From positions 1 through 10,078 of the forward strand of contig JAADEO010000219.1 of assembly GCA_013153415.1 (NCBI GenBank): a DNA stretch of 10,078 nucleotides, in the 5' to 3' direction. The position numbers and the translations under genes were made by a program. The DNA comes from Deltaproteobacteria bacterium. GTDB lineage: Bacteria; Desulfobacterota; Anaeroferrophillalia; Anaeroferrophillales; Tharpellaceae. Positions 5,382 through 10,078 of this stretch are shown one piece after another. Numbering within the stretch: the first letter of the stretch is position 1; each line of letters opens with the position of its first letter. The notes below the pieces were generated by a model. That model was given only the letters and a program-made list of their open reading frames with translations. It did not search any database and was not told the DNA's origin.

Positions 5382-7379
5382 ATGAGATATGCTGAAACTG
5401 GATTCAATCTGGAAGTTGATTTGAGTCGGGGCAATGTCGAGAAGGTGGCGACCGATCCCCGGGATACCGAGCTCTACCTGGGCGGGCTTGGTACCAACGC
5501 CAAGATTCTTTGGGACCGGGTGCCCCCGGAGACCGATGCTTTCGACCCGGAGAACCTGCTGATCTTCAGTACCGGGCTGCTCAACGCCACTCCGGCCACC
5601 GGTTGCAACCGGACGATCATTTCGACGATTTCGCCCCAGACCAAGCTGATGGCCTTTTCGATGATGGGCGGTTTCTGGGCCCCGGAGCTCAAGTACGCCG
5701 GTTACGACAAGGTTATCATCCGCGGAAAATCCCCCGACCTGGTTTACCTCTATATCAATAATGATACGGTCGAGATCCGTGACGCCTCCCACCTGCAGGG
5801 CAAGGGCGCGATCGAGACCGCCGAAGCCTTGCGCCAGGAGCTGGGTGATCCTAAACTCCAGGTTTCGGCCATCGGCCTGGCCGGCGAGAACCGGGTCTTC
5901 TTCGCCTCGATCGAGCAGGGACGCTCATCCGCCAGCCGGGGCGGGATCGGTGCGGTGATGGGCGACAAGGGGCTCAAGGCGATCGCCGTGCGCGGCACCA
6001 AGGATATCAACCTGGCCAAGCCGGCCGAGTTCATCGGTCTCTGCAACGAAGTGCTGGAGTACATCAAATATCGTGAGGATCATCCGATTCCGGGCGTGAT
6101 GCCGATCCTGGCCGGTCTCGGTTCGCCCCAGGAGATGAAGATCCACGATGAGAAATGGCATACCGAGAACTTCATGTGGGGCAACTCCCGGGTCCGGCGC
6201 AAAGGTTTCTGGACCGACGAGATCGCCAAGGCCTGGACCGAGACCATGGAGAGCGTCCGGCGGCGGCTGATCAGCTGCTACAACTGCCCGATGAAGTGCG
6301 GGGCGACGATTTCGGTGCCGGGTCTGCCGACTTACATGATGAAATGTTTCTCCAAACTGACCTATACGATGGCGGCGATGTCCGATCTCGAATTCGGTCT
6401 GAGCATCGCCCAGAAAGCCACCGAGTACGGGGTCGACGGTTTCTCGACTCCCCAGGTCATGGCTTTCGCCCTCGAACTGCTGGAGAACGGAATCCTCAAG
6501 GAATCCGATTTCCCCGGCATGCCCGAAGACAACGAGGGTCGTTTTTACTGGTTGCTCGATCGTATCGTCCGCCGCGAAGGGATCGGCGACATACTCGCCG
6601 ACGGTACCTACTGGGCTGCGGAGCGGATCGGCAACGGTGCCCATGAGTACGCCCATAACAACATCAAGAAGCATGAACAGCTGCCGCTCAAGCTCTCGAT
6701 GCTCAATCCGGTCTACTTCCTGATGTATTCGACCGGCGAAAAGATCAATATCACCCAGATCGAAGGCCAGTTTCCGCAGGCACCGTTCCCGAAAAAGGAG
6801 CAGCGCGAGGAGTTCGTCAAGGACTGGATTCAGGTGCCGGATGAAAAGTTCAAGCAGTATTTCCTCGATTGGGAGCCCCGGGGCGAGAATTCCAACCCCT
6901 ACTATCCGACCCCGCAGATCGCCAGCGAGATCGTCGACTGGCAGGAGATGATGCATTATGTCGATGATGCTCTCGGCACCTGTGCCGGACTCTCCTCCTT
7001 TCCCTTAAAGCCCCCGTATCATATCCACAACTATCCCAAGTTCATCGAGGCCGGGACCGGGATCCCGATGGACAAGGATAAACTGGTCGAGATCACCCGG
7101 CGCAACCGCAACCTGGTCCGGGCCGTCAATATCCGGCGTGGTATGCGGCGGGCCGACGAGAAGCCGCCGGCGAACCACTGGAAGAAACGTTTTCCCGAAC
7201 TCGAGGCCGAGTTGCTGGATACCTATTACAAGTTCAAAGGCTGGAACAAGGACGGCATTCCGACCGCCGAAACCCTTAAAAGTCTGGGCCTCGACTATGT
7301 CTGCGAAGACTTTATCAAGCGGGGCATCCTGAAAGCGGATGAAGAAGGCGAAGTCAACGCCGAAGCTGACCAGAATTAG
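5382..7379 (+). CDS. bamB: Class II benzoyl-CoA reductase, W-containing catalytic subunit BamB
   Basis: A 665-aa aldehyde:ferredoxin oxidoreductase-family protein. BamB carries a tungsten-bis-metallopterin cofactor and one [4Fe-4S] cluster and reduces benzoyl-CoA to cyclohexa-1,5-diene-1-carbonyl-CoA without ATP, in the cytoplasm of strict anaerobes. The N-terminal AFOR domain (about 1-205) has GGLGTNAK and SRGGIGAVMGDKGLKA. The active-site segment QEMKIHDEKWHTEN gives Glu251, His255, Glu257 and His260. The cluster ligands are Cys299, Cys302, Cys306 (ISCYNCPMKCG) and Cys534 (GTCAGLSS). Cys322 (MMKCFSK) is the tungsten ligand. These numbers coincide with those I recall for the Geobacter metallireducens BamB structure when ATG 5382 is taken as residue 1, which supports both identity and start. 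First gene of the bam operon, with a structured leader upstream. AFOR paralogs with other substrates exist, but the whole-length resemblance and the BamCDE neighbours make BamB very likely. Confidence 0.95.
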   Translation: MRYAETGFNLEVDLSRGNVEKVATDPRDTELYLGGLGTNAKILWDRVPPETDAFDPENLLIFSTGLLNATPATGCNRTIISTISPQTKLMAFSMMGGFWAPELKYAGYDKVIIRGKSPDLVYLYINNDTVEIRDASHLQGKGAIETAEALRQELGDPKLQVSAIGLAGENRVFFASIEQGRSSASRGGIGAVMGDKGLKAIAVRGTKDINLAKPAEFIGLCNEVLEYIKYREDHPIPGVMPILAGLGSPQEMKIHDEKWHTENFMWGNSRVRRKGFWTDEIAKAWTETMESVRRRLISCYNCPMKCGATISVPGLPTYMMKCFSKLTYTMAAMSDLEFGLSIAQKATEYGVDGFSTPQVMAFALELLENGILKESDFPGMPEDNEGRFYWLLDRIVRREGIGDILADGTYWAAERIGNGAHEYAHNNIKKHEQLPLKLSMLNPVYFLMYSTGEKINITQIEGQFPQAPFPKKEQREEFVKDWIQVPDEKFKQYFLDWEPRGENSNPYYPTPQIASEIVDWQEMMHYVDDALGTCAGLSSFPLKPPYHIHNYPKFIEAGTGIPMDKDKLVEITRRNRNLVRAVNIRRGMRRADEKPPANHWKKRFPELEAELLDTYYKFKGWNKDGIPTAETLKSLGLDYVCEDFIKRGILKADEEGEVNAEADQN

Positions 7380-7384
7380 AGAAC

Positions 7385-7392
7385 AGGGGAGA
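7385..7392 (+). promoter_or_regulatory. Ribosome binding site deciding the GTG start of bamC
   Basis: AGGGGAGA sits between the bamB stop and GTG 7402, 9 nt before it. An in-frame ATG at 7339 lies inside bamB without its own site. Confidence 0.7.
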
Positions 7393-7401
7393 TTAAAGAT
7401 C

Positions 7402-7941
7402 GTGTGCGCTGAAAAGAAAACCAGGATCGTCAAGACGATCGAGATCGATGTCGATAAATGCAACGGCTGCCGGGCCTGCGAAGTGATCTGCTCGGCCTTC
7501 CACGCCGAGCCCAAGTACTCCAGCAACAACCCGGCCCGCTCCCGGATCCGGGTGATCCGCGAACCTCTGCGGGATATCTATGTTCCGGTCTACGCCGGCG
7601 AATACACGATGGCTGAATGCGCCGGCCGCGACAAATATATCATCGACGGCAAGGAGTACGATGAGTGCTCCTTCTGCCGGGCTTCCTGTCCCTCGCGGGT
7701 CGAGTTCAAGGAGCCCGATTCCGGCCTGCCCTTGAAATGTGACATGTGCGAGGGAGAAGATGAGCCCCTCTGCGTCAAATGGTGCCTGGCCGAGGCCCTG
7801 ATCTATGTCGAGCGCGAGGAGGAGTACGAGGTCGAGGAAGAGAAACCCGAGGATCTCGAGATTGGTCTCGAGGCCCTGGCCGACAAGTACGGCCTCGAAA
7901 AGCTGGTCGACACCGTGGCCCGTCTGGCCGCCAAAGAGTAG
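7402..7941 (+). CDS. bamC: Benzoyl-CoA reductase Fe-S subunit BamC
   Basis: A 179-aa iron-sulfur protein that forms the BamBC complex and passes electrons to the BamB cluster. Ferredoxin-type cysteine groups are CNGCRACEVIC (Cys20, 23, 26, 30), CSFCRASCP (Cys89, 92, 96) and CDMCEGEDEPLCVKWC (Cys113, 116, 124, 128), with a further Cys73, enough for about three [4Fe-4S] clusters, as in the DMSO-reductase/HycB-type ferredoxin family. The C-terminus from about 138 is very acidic (EREEEYEVEEEKPEDLE), then helical. The start is GTG 7402, because a strong ribosome site lies between the bamB stop and this codon. A frame from ATG 7339 would overlap bamB by 41 nt and add an unconserved basic tail. The gap to bamB is 22 nt and to bamD 16 nt. 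No membrane segment is seen. Confidence 0.93.
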   Translation: MCAEKKTRIVKTIEIDVDKCNGCRACEVICSAFHAEPKYSSNNPARSRIRVIREPLRDIYVPVYAGEYTMAECAGRDKYIIDGKEYDECSFCRASCPSRVEFKEPDSGLPLKCDMCEGEDEPLCVKWCLAEALIYVEREEEYEVEEEKPEDLEIGLEALADKYGLEKLVDTVARLAAKE

Positions 7942-7943
7942 AT

Positions 7944-7950
7944 AAAGGAG
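7944..7950 (+). promoter_or_regulatory. Ribosome binding site supporting the TTG start of bamD
   Basis: AAAGGAG lies 7 nt before TTG 7958, right after the bamC stop at 7939-7941. There is no nearby in-frame ATG. Confidence 0.75.
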
Positions 7951-7957
7951 TCATCAA

Positions 7958-9109
7958 TTGGAAACCGTTGCTCCTTTCAGAGAAATTATCGAGGAGATCA
8001 AAGCGGCCGGCGGCGACGCTTTCAAGCGCTGTTTTCAGTGCGGGTTGTGCGATACCGTCTGCCCCTGGAACCGGGTCATCAAATTCAGCATGCGCAAGGT
8101 GGTGCGCGAAGCCGCTTTCGGCCTGACCGATGTCGAGAGCGAGGATATCTGGCGCTGTACCACCTGCGGCCGTTGTCCCGAACGCTGTCCGCGGGATGTC
8201 AGGCAGATCGATTCCGGGATTGCCTTGCGGCGCATCGCTACCGAGTACCAGGTCTTCCCGACCGCGGTCAAGCCCATAAGGACGATCAGCGGCAGTCTCG
8301 CCGGTGACGGCAACCCCCTGAACGCGGCCCGTGACCAGCGTTCGGCCTGGGCCGAGGGCATGGGCGTCAAGCCCTTTTCCGAGGAGATGGAGGTGCTCTA
8401 TTTCCCCGGGTGCTATCCCTGCTATGATCCCCGGGCCAAGAAGATCGCCCGGGCCACGGCCAAGATCCTGCAGACCGCCGGGGTCAGTTTCGGAATTCTC
8501 GGCGAGAGGGAGAGCTGTTGCGGTGAGAGCATCCGCAAGGCCGGCGACGAAGAGCTTTTCAAACGCCTGGCCAAGGAGAACATCCGCAATTTCATCGACG
8601 CCGGGGTCAAGAAGATCCTGGTTTCCTCGCCCCACTGCTACCATACCTTCAAGAATGAGTATCCCGAATTCATGGTTCATTTCGAGGTGGTCCATATCAA
8701 CCAGTACATTCATGAATTGCTGGCCGAGGGGCGCCTGACCATCACCGGAGAATACGGCAAGAAGGTGACCTATCACGACCCCTGCTATCTCGGTCGTCAT
8801 AACGGCATCTACGACGAGCCCCGCGAGGTGCTCGGACGGGTGCCGGGGTTGGAATTCATCGAGATGGCCGACCATCATTTCGACAGCCTCTGTTGTGGCG
8901 GCGGCGGTGGGCGGATCTGGATGGAAACCCCGAAAGAGGAACGTTTCTCAGACCTGAGAATGGCCCAGGCCGTGGCTTCTGGCGCCGAGGTCCTGGCCAC
9001 TTCGTGCCCCTACTGCATCACCAATTTCGAGGAGAGCAGCCTGAGCCTGGCTGAGAATGAAAAGATCGAAATCAAGGATATTACGGAAATCATCAGCGAA
9101 GTAATATGA
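7958..9109 (+). CDS. bamD: HdrD-like Fe-S subunit BamD of benzoyl-CoA reductase electron-transfer module
   Basis: A 383-aa heterodisulfide-reductase-type protein (HdrC plus HdrB domains fused, as in HdrD). In the proposed Bam(BC)-DEFGHI complex it belongs to the part that feeds electrons to BamBC. Two N-terminal [4Fe-4S] motifs are visible: CFQCGLCDTVCP (Cys25, 28, 31, 35) and CTTCGRCPERCP (Cys67, 70, 73, 77). Two CCG domains follow: C152/C155...CCG at 187-189...SPHC227, and C276...CCG at 312-314...CPYC (350, 353). The first CCG motif ends in SxxC instead of CxxC, so that cluster site may be altered; this variant is familiar in bacterial HdrD-like proteins. The start is TTG 7958 with AAAGGAG 7 nt upstream. 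The bamE start lies 7 nt beyond its stop. Without the bam context it would be called a generic HdrD-like oxidoreductase. Confidence 0.92.
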   Translation: METVAPFREIIEEIKAAGGDAFKRCFQCGLCDTVCPWNRVIKFSMRKVVREAAFGLTDVESEDIWRCTTCGRCPERCPRDVRQIDSGIALRRIATEYQVFPTAVKPIRTISGSLAGDGNPLNAARDQRSAWAEGMGVKPFSEEMEVLYFPGCYPCYDPRAKKIARATAKILQTAGVSFGILGERESCCGESIRKAGDEELFKRLAKENIRNFIDAGVKKILVSSPHCYHTFKNEYPEFMVHFEVVHINQYIHELLAEGRLTITGEYGKKVTYHDPCYLGRHNGIYDEPREVLGRVPGLEFIEMADHHFDSLCCGGGGGRIWMETPKEERFSDLRMAQAVASGAEVLATSCPYCITNFEESSLSLAENEKIEIKDITEIISEVI

Positions 9110-9116
9110 GGATAAA

Positions 9117-10078
9117 ATGGAATTACTGCCAGTTGAAAAACTTAAGCAACTAGCGAAAAGCCGGGTCGACGGCGGTTTCGGCGATGTTCTGGTCGTCGGC
9201 GGCGGGGTCTCCGGCATCCAGGCCTCACTCGACCTGGCCACGGCCGGGTTCAAGGTCTACCTGGTGGAGAAGGGGCCGAGCATCGGTGGCCACATGGCCC
9301 AGCTCGACAAGACCTTCCCCACCAACGACTGCTCGATGTGAATACTCTCACCCAAACTGGTCGAGGTCGGCCGGCATCCCAACATCGAGGTTCTGACATT
9401 CACCGAGGTCGAAAGTGTTGAAGGCGAAGCGGGTGATTTCAGTGTCGTTCTGAAAGAAAAGCCCCGCTATATCGTCGAGGACATGTGCACCGGCTGCGGC
9501 ACTTGCGTCGAGTACTGTCCGGTCGAATATCCCGATCCCTTCAACCAGGAGATCTCCGATAACAAGGCGATTCACGTTTACTTTTCCCAGGCGATCCCCC
9601 TGGTCGCCTATGTCGACGCCGAAAGTTGCCTCTACCTGAAAGAGGACAAGTGCGACATCTGCCGCGGCGTCTGCCAGGCCGACGCCATCGATTTCCGCCA
9701 GGTGCCCAAGAAAATCGAGGTCAAGGTCGGGGCCGTAATCCTCTCCTGCGGGATCGAGCCCTTCGATCCCTCGATCAAAGAGGAGTACGGCTACGGTAAA
9801 TACGCCAATGTCGTCACCAGCATGGATTTCGAGCGCCTGCTCTCCTCGACCGGTCCCTACGAAGGCGAGGTCCTGCGCTCCTCCGACCGCAAGCACCCGA
9901 AAAAGATCGCCTGGATCCAGTGCGTCGGTTCGCGCCGGGTGACCGAGAACGAGAACAGCTATTGTTCCGGGGTCTGTTGTACTTACACTCAGAAGCAGGT
10001 GATTCTCTCCAAGGATCACGACCCGGAGGTCGAATGCACTGTTTTCCATAACGATATCCGGGCCCACGGTAAGGATTT
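9117..10078 (+). CDS. bamE: HdrA-like selenoprotein BamE, FAD/Fe-S subunit (partial, 3' end beyond window)
   Basis: The frame from ATG 9117 runs 320 codons to the window edge, with one in-frame UGA (codon 75) read as selenocysteine. HdrA proteins carry FAD and [4Fe-4S] clusters and are the bifurcating core of heterodisulfide-reductase complexes; BamE is proposed to play that part for benzoyl-CoA reduction. The FAD-binding Rossmann motif is VLVVGGGVSGIQASLDLA (Gly28, 30, 33), with Glu51 ending the second strand, then IGGHMAQLDKTFPTNDCSM-Sec75-ILSPK. Two ferredoxin motifs follow (Cys124, 127, 130, 134 and Cys171, 179, 182, 186), then CVGSRR (269-274) and YCSGVCC (282-288), diagnostic of HdrA. 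GAGGA just before the ATG fixes the start. Only 22 residues precede the FAD motif, so the N-terminal domain found in methanogen HdrA is absent. The 3' end is not seen. Confidence 0.93.
9339..9341 (+). other. In-frame UGA selenocysteine codon of bamE
   Basis: UGA is codon 75, in the segment NDCSM-X-ILSPK where HdrA homologs usually have cysteine. The HdrA frame continues without further stops for at least 245 codons with conserved motifs, so termination or a pseudogene is unlikely. The recoding would need SelA, SelB, SelC and SelD, none of which is in the window. Confidence 0.88.
9357..9374 (+). promoter_or_regulatory. Bacterial SECIS hairpin of bamE
   Basis: CUGGUCG (9357-9363) pairs with CGGCCGG (9368-9374) in a 7-bp stem that includes two G-U pairs. 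The four-base loop is AGGU, and the next base extends this to AGGUC as in the E. coli fdhF SECIS loop. The stem begins 15 nt and the loop 22 nt after the UGA, in the window used by SelB-dependent decoding. The hairpin lies within the coding sequence, as expected in bacteria. Confidence 0.75.

Noticed and set aside
5925..6956. Minus-strand frame of 343 codons opposite bamB
   Set aside because: Shadow of the strongly conserved bamB reading frame.
7775..8878. Minus-strand frame of 367 codons opposite bamD
   Set aside because: bamD has full family motifs on the plus strand; the antisense product is low-complexity and unrelated to known proteins.
9117..9341. A complete 74-aa flavoprotein fragment ending at UGA, i.e. 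a truncated or broken hdrA
   Set aside because: The same frame continues with conserved HdrA sequence and ferredoxin motifs without further stops, the codon sits where Cys is conserved, and a SECIS-like hairpin follows; recoding explains it better than truncation.
9348..10067. Minus-strand frame of 239 codons opposite bamE
   Set aside because: It lies opposite the post-Sec part of bamE, whose HdrA motifs are unmistakable; a caller that stops at the UGA might wrongly choose it.
1..10078. CRISPR arrays, tRNA or rRNA genes, prophage or defence systems
   Set aside because: No regularly spaced repeats, cloverleaf-like sequences, rRNA signatures or defence proteins were seen on either strand.

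Overview
The window comes from an anaerobic bacterium that degrades aromatic compounds, most likely a member of the Desulfobacterota (former Deltaproteobacteria, Geobacter/Desulfuromonas-like or a sulfate-reducing or syntrophic relative). The evidence is a GC-rich genome, clear Shine-Dalgarno sites, a tungsten aldehyde:ferredoxin oxidoreductase-family protein that I recognise as BamB, and a selenocysteine-containing HdrA-like protein. This is inferred from protein resemblance; no 16S or other marker is present.

Layout, left to right. (1) 1-1548, minus strand: the first 516 codons of a 67-kDa-type signal peptide peptidase SppA, running off the left edge. (2) 1549-2042: an intergenic region carrying a 253-bp non-autonomous transposon-like element (1596-1848) with imperfect terminal inverted repeats and a perfect 9-bp target-site duplication, then a sigma-70-type promoter. 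(3) 2043-2519, plus strand: a universal stress protein. (4) 2526-4951, minus strand: an operon read as PaaI-type thioesterase, then CoA-transferase alpha subunit, then CoA-transferase beta subunit. A 210-bp spacer with short tandem duplications separates the last two. (5) 4952-5381: a divergent regulatory region with a sigma-70-like promoter facing left, a sigma-54-like -24/-12 element facing right, paired palindromes, and a run of hairpins just before bamB. (6) 5382 to the right edge, plus strand: bamB, bamC, bamD and the start of bamE, spaced by 7-22 nt and clearly one operon.

How the genes work together. BamBC is the catalytic module of the ATP-independent class II benzoyl-CoA reductase: W-bis-metallopterin in BamB and an electron-transfer ferredoxin subunit in BamC. 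BamD (HdrD-like) and BamE (HdrA-like, FAD plus Fe-S) belong to the electron-delivery module thought to use flavin-based bifurcation. The remaining bam genes (bamF-I) probably lie beyond the right edge. The divergent CoA-transferase and thioesterase genes could supply or recycle CoA for the same pathway, but their substrate cannot be read from sequence.

The most notable point is that bamE is not a 74-codon gene. Its in-frame UGA at 9339-9341 is very likely selenocysteine (NDCSM-Sec-ILSPK). It is followed 15 nt later by a 7-bp hairpin with an AGGU loop that looks like a bacterial SECIS, and the HdrA reading frame stays open to the window end. The system itself (class II benzoyl-CoA reductase) is known. 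The Sec site, the structured leader, the regulatory elements and the small mobile element are the parts most worth checking.
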